A stretch of 64,000 nucleotides of DNA from Zygaena filipendulae (GCA_907165275.2 OU015669.1:1510501-1574500), one strand, 5' to 3'; shown: positions 44,290 through 54,433, counted from the stretch's first letter. Made by a program: numbers and translations. The notes: a model not told the origin generated them from the letters alone.

Positions 44290-44800
44290 CTGACTGTTCC
44301 CGGCGGTTTTACCCGCGGTGATTTCGGAGTTCCCGCGCGAATTCTGAATCACAATATAGCCCCTGACACTCACAGACAACGTGGCTTTCTATTGGTAAAA
44401 AAAATATTCAAAATCGGTTCAGTAGATCGAAGATTATCCCCTGCAACCTCACAAACTCACAAACTCACAAAATGTACTCTGAAAATGTTTAATTACCTAC
44501 TAGACATTTTCAGAATACATTTTGTCTAGACTCTAGTATGTACAATCAACTACAACTTTGTTGCGTCTATCTTTTTAGCTCAAATTATATTTTATTTAAA
44601 GAAAATGGGTTTCTTTTTTATTCCTTTCCTACCTTTTTTTATATTTACTAGCTGTTCTCCGCGATTTCGTCTGCGTTAATTCCGGTGTTTCCGAGGTAAT
44701 TCTTAATTAGGTACTTTATGTCCGTTTCTTTGTCCCTGACTGACTCATGTAGGTATTGCAAAATTTCGTGATGATTGATTGAGTAATTCAGTTGTGTAAC
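44290..44800 (-). repeat. Two reversed Lep1-like repeats
   Basis: One at 44290-44475 ('cggttttacccgcggtgatt' to 'aacctcacaaactcacaaac'), another at 44648-44800 ('agctgttctccgcgatttcg' to 'aaaatttcgtgatgatt'). Between them a 20-bp stretch near 44470 is repeated inverted near 44510 (acattttcagaatacatttt). Confidence 0.55.
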
Positions 44801-44811
44801 ACCCTGTTCCC

Positions 44812-45266
44812 ACTTGTCGGGTGTCGGGTCCGGATTTGAATCGGATGTTCCAGTGGCGGAACATTTTATATGAAGCTATTCACACTTGTCGGAAACAGAT
44901 TTTGTGTCGTCGCCGACAAGAAATGTCGGCTGTTTTGCGAGCCTTATACGCCCGGATAAAAATCGCGTCGGATCACGCTCGCCTATGAGTTAGTATGGCT
45001 CTGTTCACATTTTGTCGGATGTCGGGGCCGACAACCCTCACCCCGCTACCCCTTGTTCCGCCCGGCGGCGCCCGTGCGTGCGTCGCGTCACTGCGATCGC
45101 GCGCCATAATGAACACAGATCGCGGCGCGCAAGCATGAGTTGTTGGTTGGCGCCAGCTTCGGCCTTCGACCGTGTCCGACAGCCGAAGCCAAGCCGAACA
45201 GTGAACAGATACGCCGACATCCGACTAAAATCCGGATCTAACATCCGACAAGTGGGAACGAGCTGT
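44812..45266. mobile_element. GC-rich MITE with TGTCGG iterations
   Basis: TTCCCACTTGTCGG at the left is answered by CCGACAAGTGGGAA at the right. TCCGGATTT and AAATCCGGA follow inside. TGTCGG or CCGACA recurs at least eight times within 450 bp. The centre is strongly GC-rich (cgcccggcggcgcccgtgcg), unlike flanking DNA. A 115-codon open frame exists but encodes arginine-rich low-complexity sequence without domain character. Confidence 0.6.
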
Positions 45267-45374
45267 AAGTGTTACAAACAAAACAGTAAGGATTACGAAG
45301 TGTCTACTCAAGACTCTATAATTATTATACATATATGTATACGAGTGAGTCGGCAGTGACTGACACAGAACTGA

Positions 45375-45490
45375 ATGTAGAATAGAATAGAATAGAATAC
45401 ACTTTATTGTACACCAAAATAATGTTACAGTGTGTTAACAAAAACTTATAACTAAAGGCATACAAAAGGCGGTCTTATCGCCTACTAAGC
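45375..45490 (-). repeat. LINE-type 3' end, reversed, with (TATTC)n tail
   Basis: (GAATA)n at the left is the tail in reverse. The body 'cactttattgtacaccaaaa', 'taatgttacagtgtgttaac' and 'ggcatacaaaaggcggtctt' matches the copy near 36480. Confidence 0.6.
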
Positions 45491-45689
45491 CGAATGTACC
45501 TACTAAGCCGAAAAAAACAAGCCTGAAGTTGATGAATAACAAAAAAAATGTACCTAAATACTTTTAAATGGTATATGGATGGATGGTGCAAAAAAATTTT
45601 GAAAACCTCTCGATAGTTCCCCATTGCGAAGTTCACACAAACTCATACCGAACCGAGCCGAGTCGCGTTATTAGTCCGCTATAAATCGG

Positions 45690-45905
45690 TGGGTTGGTTC
45701 CTATTATAATTTACGAGGTCCAGATAGTGTGTGCCGTCGGAGAGTACTTGCCGGTAGCCTGGGGGCGTCGTTTGCGGGTACAACGAGATTCCGGCAGACA
45801 TATTGCTGACGCGCCAGGACCCTGTTTGAAGTGTCGGGAATGGATGATTGCCGCTGGACCTTTCCCGTTTTTAGGGGACCGTGGCTCGGAATATAGAAAA
45901 CGTTA
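45690..45905. other. Unassigned GC-rich segment
   Basis: 'gtgtgccgtcggagagtact' to 'gggaccgtggctcgg' is richer in GC than its flanks and open on both strands (70 and 74 codons). No splice-bordered exon or known domain was recognised. It may be a fossil retroelement piece. Confidence 0.25.
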
Positions 45906-45919
45906 ACCTTAATAACTAA

Positions 45920-46160
45920 CCGCCGCACTCAGAGTCGACTTTAATGATTACTTAGTTAAGTATAGATTTTTAAAACAAAACTGCTGCAATCAGACAAGTT
46001 TAATAAACTAATATTAATTGGCATTTAACTAATTAAGTTACATCTCATTAAATGCCAATTAACATTAATTTACTGAACGTCTCTGATTTCGGCAGTTTTG
46101 TTTTAAAAATCTAAGTATACTTAACTAAGTAATCATTAAAGTCGACTCTGAGTGCGGCGG
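45920..46160. mobile_element. Palindromic MITE family B copy 5, TAA duplication
   Basis: TAA at 45917-45919 and 46161-46163. The right arm carries a 4-bp insertion (aagt) in 'atctaagtatactt'. Confidence 0.8.
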
Positions 46161-46395
46161 TAAAATATTAAGGATGATTATGCGAACACATAATATTTAG
46201 CTTTTTCCCGCGTTTCTTTCTATACGATCCGTATAGATTGAATTTTCTAAAACTTTTTCTTAACGCTTTTGTGCACCAACAAACCTACACCACCGACATT
46301 ATAAAAAGAAGTAGTTTCAAAGTTCATGTTTGTCGATCCAGCGTTATGGGCATATTAGGTATATCTAGCGGTTAATGAGCTAATTTTAAGGATTT

Positions 46396-46718
46396 TAGCT
46401 ACTTGCCTTTTTTTTAGTCCGTCGTGTTGATTACTTAATAAAAATTAAAAAAAATTGGACCCGTATTTTTATTTTTTACGTAATAAAAAAAGGCGATACA
46501 TTGAGTTGAAATTTCGCGTGACGTCACAATCCGGTGCAGTTTGTACGGGGCTTATACCGAATAATGACGTCGCGTGTCCCCCACCCTAAACTTTAATGCG
46601 CTTTATCTATGTTTATTTTTATTAAATTGAAAAAGAAAAAAATATGTGTCCATTATTTTTTTATTTTCTGACGGAGTAATTAGAATTCTGATTTTCATAC
46701 CTCGAAAAATACCCAATC
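46396..46718 (+). mobile_element. MITE family A copy
   Basis: Ends 'tagctacttgcctttttttt' and 'cctcgaaaaatacccaat' (the same subfamily as 28804). The core has gtgacgtcac and a mutated tgacgtcgcg. Confidence 0.7.
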
Positions 46719-47324
46719 CAAAAACATAGATGAAAATAAAAACACAGATTTTATCTTTCGTATTAATTTAATACCATAATATTATCTAATACTTATAAAA
46801 CAAGAAGCTGGCTGACAAAAATTATCTACATCTTTGTGGACGAAGAAAAAAAAAATTGTCTTCAAAACAGATTCCTATCATAATTATTATTGAAATGAGC
46901 TAGCAACAGCTATAGACATATAGAACGACAGCAAGCGCTAGCAGAGTGAAGCTATTTCAAGTCAGGCTAAAAAGGCTGATTGAAATCATAAATTGGTACG
47001 GGTTTCGTTTCTATATCAATCCGTCATCAATTTCCAGTGGGAAGGCACTGATGTAGATAATTCATAACGATACGTGTACCCGGTGTATCCACAATCCCCA
47101 CAGGTGTCCGAAGGCTGGGATCCAATTATCTAGTTCATATATCAATAACGACAATCCTCGGGAGCTGACCTTTCGCTTACATATTCTTTGTGGGCACAAA
47201 GAAATTTTGTTACATTGCTGGTTGAAGAATTGTAATGGTGGTCATTTATAAAAAATATCGGAGAAAAAGTATTTTTTTTAACTAAATATTACTCCATTCG
47301 CATTCAATATTGCTCTATTCTTAC
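46719..47324. other. Intergenic DNA, nothing recognised
   Basis: AT-rich without exon-like sequence or obvious inverted repeat. Confidence 0.4.
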
Positions 47325-47600
47325 TACTAGCTGTTCGCTGCGGTTTCACCTGCGTTAATTTCGGAGATCCCGCGGGAATTCCGGGATAAGAGTACCCTAT
47401 TTCCTTTTCTGTACCCCTGACAACGTGTAAAGTATGCAAGTATGCAAAATTTAATGCAGATTCACTCGCGTTTATTTCGGAGTTCCTGCGGGAGTTCCAG
47501 TACAAAAATACATAATATAAACCTTCCTCTTGAATCTCTCTTTAGCAATATAAAAACCGCATCAAAGTCCGTTGCGTAGTTTAAAAGCATATATAGCATA
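47325..47600 (-). repeat. Lep1-like repeats, two subfamilies fused
   Basis: 'gctgcggtttcacctgcgtt' to 'ttaatgca' near 47460 is one unit. 'gattcactcgcgtttatttc' to 'gcatatatagcata' is the head-deleted 'aaccttcctcttgaatc' subfamily. Confidence 0.55.
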
Positions 47601-47604
47601 TATA

Positions 47605-48115
47605 CACACCGGCAGAATTAGCGGAACATAAAAAGACAGAGTATAGAAATAATTACGTATATATATTAAAACAAATAATATTTAGACGTGAAGTAATAAA
47701 TTAATATACATCTTTTAACACTTTAAAAGTTTGTAATTAAGTTATTAAATTTTATTCAAAATAATAATAAAAAAAACACTTTTTCTCTAATTTGTGGGCA
47801 CACAAATAATGTTGCAAATTAAAGATTACTGTGATTTTAACACTAAATAAATGAACGATTAATAACGTGTGTTTCCCCTTCGTGATTCAACTTTTATTTG
47901 CAACATTGTCTGTGTTCTCACAAACTAGAGATTTTTTTTTTAATTTTGATTACTTTTAATAAAATGTAACTAAAAACTTCTTAAAGTCGATGTTAAAAGA
48001 TGTATATTAGTTTATTACTTCATGCCTGATAATATTTTTTTTAATACATATATGTTATTATTTCTATACTCTGCCTTTTTATGTTCCGCTAATTCTGCCG
48101 GTGTGTATATATATA
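47605..48115. repeat. Long imperfect inverted repeat
   Basis: 'caccggcagaattagcggaa' near 47608 is matched by 'ttccgctaattctgccggtg' near 48082. The next segments also pair: 'ataaaaagacagagtatag' with 'ctatactctgccttttta', and 'gaagtaataaattaatatac' with 'gtatattagtttattacttc'. The element is about 500 bp, AT-rich and non-coding: another large MITE, seen once. Confidence 0.65.
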
Positions 48116-48338
48116 GGGGAGCGATGAGCGACTTTGTTGTAAAGAGTGAGCACGTCAATAGAATCGATTGTAAACAGGTGCTCGGTTTATCCGATTATTC
48201 GAAACCAATTGCCCGTGCGATTAGATACCTAGTCGTTCGAACGGAAACTTTGGAAAATAACAACGTTCGTTCGTAAATATATATAGTTTGTTGGTGATCA
48301 AACAAACAAATAGCACACCCTTCGCTCTAGCTGCACCA

Positions 48339-48996
48339 AGGGTTGCCACCTATGTTTTTTGTTAAATACATTATAATATTTTTCCGAAAAAAAAATACAA
48401 AATATAGTACTTTTGGGAAATGCAGGAAAAAAATAGTACATAAATATTTATTTTTAGTCTTATGTATCGGGTAGCATTCATCCATAAAGTATTGCTAGTT
48501 CGACAATAACGTTTCGTTGCCGCGGATGCGTTTCATTCTGAAATCCCCCGTGCTGCGCTTTGGGTGCGTTCCAGACCAGTCTTCTTCTTCTTCTTCTTTA
48601 ATAATGGCGTCCATAATTATAATTTGCCAATGACAATGTTTCTTAATAATAACAATCTCTTCATCTACTTCTTCAATTATGGCGAATCGCCAATGACAAT
48701 GTTAGATTGTTCCCCAAGTTAAAATATGGCTCTTTTGAAAGTCAGTTTCCTGCTCAGGGTCCAAAATAGATGCTGAAAAGTGACTGAAATAACGAAAAAC
48801 GTGACACGCGTGTTTTCGATACGGCTTTCACTCGTCAACAACCTCCAGACCAGTCACACTCACAGCTAAAAAAGCGTGACATTTGAATTAGGGATAAAAA
48901 TATAGTATTTTCGTACTATATTATTTTTCTATAATATATAGTACAGTTGACTGAAATATAGTACGATACTATATAATATGGTACGGGTGGCAACCC
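48339..48996. mobile_element. MITE family L (AGGGTTGCCACC), split by a SINE
   Basis: AGGGTTGCCACC at the left, GGTGGCAACCCT at the right. 'aatatagtact' iterations lie near both ends. The inserted SINE at 48582-48843 accounts for about 270 bp of its 658 bp. The terminal decamer AGGGTTGCCA is the same as that of the foldback-like element at 3265-5294. Confidence 0.65.
48582..48843 (-). mobile_element. SINE with (AAG)n tail and ~11-bp target duplication
   Basis: TCCAGACCAGT stands at 48570-48580 and again at 48844-48854. The element in between reads, in its own sense, from GGTTGTTGACGAGTGAAAGC to a (GAA)n tail. A long variable duplication and simple-repeat tail point to LINE-assisted retroposition. 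It is the empty-site reference for the MITE at 41598. Confidence 0.75.
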
Positions 48997-49137
48997 TCGT
49001 TGTACCTTTTAAGTAATATTTATTTTGTTTCACAAACATTTTATTGAATTTCACATTTTGCATTTCAGTATCTACCTATATAACTAACTGTTTTATTTGG
49101 ATAAAAATATGCAGTGATATTTGGACTTATAATAGTA

Positions 49138-49357
49138 GATTATACACCAAGGGGATAAAGCACTGTTTTATGTCACGGGCGCTACATTGAATCCTGAACA
49201 TAACGAAGGACTCCAAATTTAACTCCCGAGCGCAGCGAGGGTGTTATAAGTTAATTCCCGACCAAAGGGAGGTAATTAAGATTGAGTCCTGAGTGCAGTG
49301 AGGGATTCAAGCGCCCAAGAAAAAAACAGTTTTATCCCTGTGGTGTATACTCTACTT
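49138..49357. repeat. Inverted repeat with GAATCCTGA core
   Basis: 'attatacaccaaggggataa' pairs with 'ttatccctgtggtgtata', and 'cgggcgctacattgaatcct' with 'gggattcaagcgccc'. The centre has 'cgagcgcagcgagggtgtta'. It shares its core with the repeat at 2110-2275. Confidence 0.55.
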
Positions 49358-50075
49358 TTCTCACATAATGCGAGACAATAAAAAACCAGGCTTAGTAGAT
49401 CCTATATAGCCACTTCTTTCAGCTGGCGTGGCCTACTCGATTTGACAAACAAATGAAGTTCGTCTCACTGCGAATCTAGTGGGCCACGGCTTCGGTCTTC
49501 GAAAATCGAGTTGGCCGCGCCCGCTGAGAACACATTCTGTTTAGCGAAATGAGACGTTATGGACATAGCAATAAGAATTATGAAAGTGAAAATCACATTA
49601 TTGACCAGCGGGTTATAATGAAATTCAATAGAACATTATAACCCGGCTAAAGCCAAGAGATATAATGTCTTGCTTTCGGTAAGGTTTACATGACATATAA
49701 TTCGGCATTGTCGAGCATGTGGTGTGAAAAATAATATTCTAAACTAATTGATATAAAAAAGTGTTGTTAGTTTCAAGATGATGGATGCAATATACCTAAT
49801 CTTTGGAACTACTGAATATATTCTTCCACTAGTACTACAGTGTATTTATCAGTTAGTTGCATATAATTAGGCATTAAAACAATAATATTAAAGGAACTCA
49901 TAAAGACAAAAATGAAAAGGAAAATTTAAATTGTGTTTTTACTTTTTAATAAATTAATTGCAATTCTGTGATGGCGTAGGTGATGCCAAATAAAGGTTGT
50001 CTATATCTATGTCTATTTTGTTTTCTTCTTACGTCAATGTTTTTGTAAATGCAATAATTTTTTTTTCTTATCTGG
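49358..50075. other. Intergenic DNA, nothing firm
   Basis: A small inverted repeat (gcgggttataatg / cattataacccgg) spans about 49609-49645. Otherwise AT-rich without exons. Confidence 0.4.
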
Positions 50076-50432
50076 CCTCAGACCAAATAAAAACTAAAGA
50101 CGGAACGTCTCGAACAACAAAGTGAAGCCGGTTGCGTATGCATGTGGTGATTAGGAAAGTGTACGGATGTGCTAAGTTTACTTACTGGTGATGAGTGATT
50201 CCATGCTGTTTTTTTATTTTTTGACCGTTGACGACACAATATGGAATTTTTTTTTTTCCAACTTAATTGTTGCGTCACCTCCATTAGCGGGAGAAGCTCA
50301 AACTAAAAGGTATTGTGTCTTTTTCTTGTAAGTGTGTGCGTGTTTCTGTGTGCGTGCACGGCGTGGCGTCTTTTTCCTGGCTTCACTTGTTTGTTCTACG
50401 CGTTCCGTCTTTAGTTTTTATTTGGTCTGAGG
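50076..50432. mobile_element. MITE family M copy 1, just downstream of a gene
   Basis: CCTCAGACCAAATAAAAACT at the left, AGTTTTTATTTGGTCTGAGG at the right. The arms continue through 'aaagacggaacg' and 'gtgaagcc'. The flanks are ATCTGG and ATCTGA, a 5-bp or imperfect 6-bp duplication. The right end is 17 bp from the stop codon of the cysteine-rich gene on the minus strand. Confidence 0.75.
50417..50422 (-). promoter_or_regulatory. Candidate polyadenylation signal inside MITE M
   Basis: AATAAA on the minus strand, 28 bases after the stop codon at 50450-50452 and within the terminal repeat of the MITE. It is the first such hexamer downstream of the gene. Confidence 0.4.
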
Positions 50433-50449
50433 ATCTGACGGCAAAATTG

Positions 50450-50682
50450 TCATGTGTCAGATCCAATTTCGTTCTGCCACGAACGTTTGGGACAATCTGC
50501 CGGGAGGACGCACTTGTCTATCGTCGTGTCCCGAACCGTGGGAAAGTCGCAGTGGCACGCGGAGTAGTAGCAAGTCTCGAAGTCTTCCCTCACGGGTTTG
50601 GGGTTCTCGCAGGTCGGCTCAGGGGTGATGTAGCCACAGTCGAGAGTGTACGAGTGGGTGCCTTCTTCGCACTTCCGCACGC
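50450..50682 (-). CDS. Cysteine-rich secreted protein 1, exon 2
   Basis: Encodes residues 36-112 of the first paralogue. Acceptor 'ttcatacag' on the minus strand. The first two bases complete the Cys codon begun in exon 1. The reading is VRKCEEGTHSYTLDCGYITP, then EPTCENPKPVREDFETCYYS, then ACHCDFPTVRDTTIDKCVLP, then ADCPKRSWQNEIGSDT and TGA. Cysteine spacing of the mature protein, counted from the exon-1 cysteine, is 6-3-10-8-12-4-1-12-5. The 'SACxCxxPxxRDxxxxxCVxxxxC' end resembles TIL-type protease inhibitors, but the two cysteines that complete a standard TIL set are placed N-terminally. Its C-tail is longer than in the paralogues. Inhibitor function is inferred only. Confidence 0.85.
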
Positions 50683-51116
50683 CTGTATGAAAAAAGTTTT
50701 TTTTTTCTTTTTTTTTTTAATTTACGAGTAAAAAAAGCGGACAGTGTGCACAGCGGGTGTTTACACCTCTTGGCAACCAAGTGAATTATTTAAATAAATA
50801 GAAAAAAATAAGAAATATCTCTTTTGACTATAACCCACAATATAATAACAATCATCTTTCCTTTGAAAAAAAAAACTACTATACTAATATTTGCTATACA
50901 TATTATAAAGAAGTAAAGTTTTATATAAATTGTGAATTTATAACTCTCTGGATTTACTGGAACAATTTTAAATTTTTGTTACCAATAGAATGCTACAGTG
51001 TTCCTGAGTATCATAGGGTACTTCTTGTCCCGGAATTCCCGCGGAAACACCGAAATTGGGGAAAAGCGGAGAAACAGCAATTTTTCTGTAATCAAAATTA
51101 TTTAGGTAATACTCAC
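50683..51116 (-). other. Intron of cysteine-rich gene 1 with a Lep1-like repeat
   Basis: Phase-1 intron splitting a Cys codon. From about 50880 to 51065 it is a forward-oriented Lep1-like unit ('actaatatttgctatacata' to 'ccgcggaaacaccgaaattg') with a worn tail. Confidence 0.7.
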
Positions 51117-51222
51117 AGTTTCCAAATATAAAAAAACATCCACGCTGATACTCGATTGGCATAAGAGTAGCTGCTGCAGAGCTCACTGCTGCAGCGAACC
51201 AAAAACAAACCAGAGCTCTCAT
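51117..51222 (-). CDS. Cysteine-rich secreted protein 1, exon 1
   Basis: Starts with MRALVCFWFAAAVSSAAA, a clear signal peptide, then TLMPIEYQRGCFFIFGN and one base (T) before donor GTGAGT. I chose this Met because it gives a signal peptide of the same length as in the paralogues. An upstream in-frame Met at 51241-51243 would add seven charged residues. The RGC..I.GN block is shared with the other two genes. Confidence 0.85.
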
Positions 51223-51296
51223 CTCCGATACCAGGTCTACCACCTGTTCCGTGGAAATTTACGGAATAATTGTTTAAAAAAAGAAAACGCTCGATT

Positions 51297-51303
51297 CTTT
51301 ATA
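51297..51303 (-). promoter_or_regulatory. Candidate TATA box of cysteine-rich gene 1
   Basis: TATAAAG on the minus strand, 75 bp upstream of the chosen start codon, compatible with a short 5' leader. No initiator was verified. Confidence 0.4.
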
Positions 51304-52003
51304 GTATGTGCCTATTATAGATTTGCAACTCTTCTCCTGATCAACCGGTTTTTATCGAGAAAACCTGTATTTGAGTATGGTAAATGTAGCATAATATGCA
51401 GCTCTATAGCTATAACTGCGATGTGCTAATAAACAAAATAAAAAATCGCTCGTTTCGGACTGAAGGGTTCCGTCGGGAAGAGCGTTCACCGTCGAAGTGA
51501 AAAATAAAAAGTTATATATTATTATAATTTATTTAGTGGAGAAAAAACAGACACAAGTTGGGATATACATATATGTAGTTACAGATTAAGAAAAATTACA
51601 TCTAAAAAATTTAAAGCGGTCGTTATTGACCCAAACTATTGAATAGCTAGCTATTTTATATCAATACAGAAGTCTTTAACATCAATTAAACATCAATTTG
51701 TTATGAAAACTCGCAGAATTATTAGTTCGACCGGACTTATCTGGTGCTTTGCCCCAGCCTTGTCTAAGTAGATATCATATCAATACAAAGATCACGTTGT
51801 ACCTATTTTGTTTTAACTAGTCCGATCAAAGTTATGGCGACCCGAGAATGACCGAATATTATGTACTAATAAGTAATGGGATCTACTGGATAGGAAGAAA
51901 AAACAATCTATTTTAACAACACCTTTAAAACGATAAACTTTGTTATCTTATATTTTTTTTTATTAACTATGAGTAGTATGGACCTAAGTGGTTATTTTTA
52001 AAC
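51304..52003. other. Intergenic DNA, nothing recognised
   Basis: AT-rich. No exon-like segment or repeat family recognised. Confidence 0.4.
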
Positions 52004-52335
52004 AATGGGCATGTTGACTAATTTTTATTTTTTAGTCCGTCTTGTAGATTATTAAAAAATATTGTACACGTATTTTTTCTTTTTTTACGTAATCAAAAAA
52101 TAACGGCGATATATTGAGTTGAAATTTCGCGTGACGTCACTATTCTGACATTTTGTATGGCGGTTTTGCGGTTAGTGACGTCACGACCCCCTCACCCTAA
52201 ACTTTAATGCGCTTTATTTATGTATATTTTATTTTTTTAAAAAAGCAAAAAATACGACGTGTCTATTGTTTTTTTATTTTCTAACTGACGGACTAATTAG
52301 AATTTTGCTTTTCAAAAGTCGTCAACATCCCTATT
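52004..52335 (+). mobile_element. MITE family A copy
   Basis: From 'aatgggcatgttgactaatt' to 'gtcgtcaacatccctatt'. Two intact gtgacgtcac sites, and one 3-bp insertion in 'atacgacgtgtc'. Confidence 0.8.
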
Positions 52336-52819
52336 AGGCAAGTCTAGACGGGGTTGTGTCATTTTGATAAAGATTTCGCACCCCTTCTTTGTAGCAAATT
52401 TTAAAATTCCGTATCTTTATTGAAAAATCACAATCTATACATTTATTCTATTCTTACAAATAAAAATGGATGGTTTATTTGTTATTCCAAATTGACAGCT
52501 TTTCACTAAATGTATGTATATGAAAGTATAGGGTAGGTCTAGATACTTAATATTTTTTTTTTATTTTAGTCCGTCTGCCTAATTGTTCCGGCCAATCTCC
52601 GAAACGCCTGGATCAATTTGACCGGGAGTTTCACTGGCAGATACTGGCAGACTTTTATATAGATAGATTGATAGATAATTACAGCGGAAATTTCAAAACT
52701 CACGCGGGTAAAACCGCCCAAGTATTTACTATACAACTTACCTACAACATTTAAAACGGAAGTAAACAAATGCAAAAGCTTTTTCAAAGTATCATGTCTT
52801 TACGTCTTATCGGTTCTTG

Positions 52820-53035
52820 CTAGCTGTCCCCTGCGGTTTCACCCGCAGTCATTTCGGAGTTTCCGCAGGAATTCCAGAGTAAATTAATCGTATAAACCTT
52901 CCTCTTGAATCACTGTATCTATAAGTGAAAACTGCATGAAAATCCGCTTAGTGATCATTGAGTTTATCGCGAACAGACCATGTACAGACAGACGTAGCAG
53001 AGGACTTTGTTTTATAATATGTAAGCTTGTAAGGA
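52820..53035 (-). repeat. Lep1-like repeat, 'aaccttcctcttgaatc' subfamily
   Basis: From 'agctgtcccctgcggtttca' to 'atgtaagcttgtaagg'. It lies downstream of cysteine-rich gene 2. Confidence 0.6.
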
Positions 53036-53189
53036 TTTATAATTTGTGACGGTTTTATTAATAAATAAATAAAATAAATACTTATATTTCTTTCTGCTTG
53101 ATTATCCTGAAGTTTTTAATGCTCAAGTTTTATATGTGGCATATATGTATAAGTATATTTTTACTTTTTATCAGTTTTTTTTATTGATC

Positions 53190-53398
53190 TCATGATAGGG
53201 GGGCACTGCAGTCGGAGAGGGGGACACACTTGTTGGTGACCTCATCGCGCACAGTGGGCGAGTCGCAGTAGCAAGCTGAAAAGTCGCACATCATGAACTT
53301 CTCGGGCACCGGATGTGGGTTCTGGCAGGTCGCTTCCGGTGTCTTATATCCGCAGCCCAACGCGTAAGCGTGGGTGCCTTCTTCACACTCGCTGACGC
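53190..53398 (-). CDS. Cysteine-rich secreted protein 2, exon 2
   Basis: Encodes residues 36-103. Acceptor 'tgtgttttag' on the minus strand, phase 1. The reading is VSECEEGTHAYALGCGYKTP, then EATCQNPHPVPEKFMMCDFS, then ACYCDSPTVRDEVTNKCVPL, then SDCSAPLS and TGA. All ten cysteines are in register with paralogue 1 (6-3-10-8-12-4-1-12-5). The last cysteine is followed by Ser instead of Pro, and the tail is only five residues. An AATAAA on the minus strand lies five bases past the stop. Confidence 0.88.
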
Positions 53399-54136
53399 CT
53401 AAAACACATAAACCTTATTATAATAAATGCGAAAGTGAGTTTGCATGTTTGTTTGGTACGCTTTCACGCGCTCCACCGATCCACATGATATTTTGCATAC
53501 ACGTTTTCAGGGGTACAGAAAAGGACAGAGGGTACTTATTATCTCGGCGTTCCCGCGGGAACTCCGAAATTAACGCGGGTGAAACTGCAATAAATTTTGC
53601 ATACTGCACGTTGTCAAGGGTATTTTTATCCCGGAATCCCCGCGGGATCTCCGTGAAACCACGGTGAACAGTTGGTGTTTAAATAAATTTTTATTCACTA
53701 CTATTAGCTGATTTATGCGGTTCATTTCACGTTAATTAGTCATATAGTTGCAACTTGCGCGTGTGCAGGCAAGCCGCTCGCCTGCAATAGTGTTTTTTGG
53801 AGTGCCTCGACTCCCGGGTTTGCCTTACACGGAGAGAAATCAATCAGACCGAAGAGGTTACGCTAGCCCTGGAGAGTGACTGAAACCTCTTCGGTTAAAA
53901 GAAAGCGACACATTGTCAGTGACCAGCAGGCACTGCGACCGACCCCGCGCGGTGTCTATAATGCAAGTGCAAATTACAGACCATTACTTATTACTGACCA
54001 AATGGCAAATATGGTGCCCAAACGAACACCGGTAGCGGAAATACTGAAGAGTGAGACCGATCTTCGGTGGGTAACTTGCGGTTGCGAACTTTCCCGAACA
54101 AGCCCCTATTTTCCTCTCAGTGTAGTACGCACTTAC
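53399..54136 (-). other. Intron of cysteine-rich gene 2 with a Lep1-like repeat
   Basis: A forward-oriented Lep1-like unit spans about 53408-53670 ('ataataaatgcgaaagtgag' to 'cacggtgaacagttggt'), starting within ten bases of the acceptor. The remainder near 53750-54120 has 'aacctcttcggttaaaagaa' matched by 'gaccgaagaggtt', a small inverted repeat. Confidence 0.65.
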
Positions 54137-54239
54137 ATCTTCCCATGATATAGAGGCAACCGCGTGGATGCAGCTCGGTTCCAGCCAGAACACCGCCCAA
54201 TATGGCAAGTAAACACAGGTAAAACATATTATAACTCAT
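54137..54239 (-). CDS. Cysteine-rich secreted protein 2, exon 1
   Basis: MSYNMFYLCLLAILGGVLAG is a signal peptide, followed by TELHPRGCLYIMGR and one base before donor GTAAGT. It is 103 nt long, exactly like exon 1 of paralogue 3. The mature protein would begin near residue 20. Other frames over this exon are shadows. Confidence 0.88.
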
Positions 54240-54330
54240 TGTAATTTTAAAGTTTATCAGCCTATTAGTTTAACTAACTCACTATATAGATACTCGCTAT
54301 TGAATATTGCTAAACTTATCGACTCATCAA

Positions 54331-54338
54331 CTTATATA
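54331..54338 (-). promoter_or_regulatory. Candidate TATA box of cysteine-rich gene 2
   Basis: TATATAAG on the minus strand, 92 bp upstream of the start codon. A second TATATAG-like run lies nearer, around 54283-54290. Confidence 0.35.
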
Positions 54339-54433
54339 CTGAAAAGGCTAACTCAGGAAGACAGTACTAAACAGAAATCGTTACCATTCTTAACGAATTA
54401 TCTTGAAATTTTTAAGGTTCTGTAGAGAATTAG

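Noticed and set aside
45012..45359. 115-codon plus-strand frame in GC-rich DNA
   Set aside because: Inside the TGTCGG-rich MITE; arginine-rich reading expected from its composition.
45690..45905. Isolated coding exon
   Set aside because: Open on both strands and GC-rich, but no paired splice sites, domain or paralogue could be recognised.
50315..50731. 138-codon plus-strand frame
   Set aside because: Antisense of exon 2 of cysteine-rich gene 1 plus the adjacent MITE.
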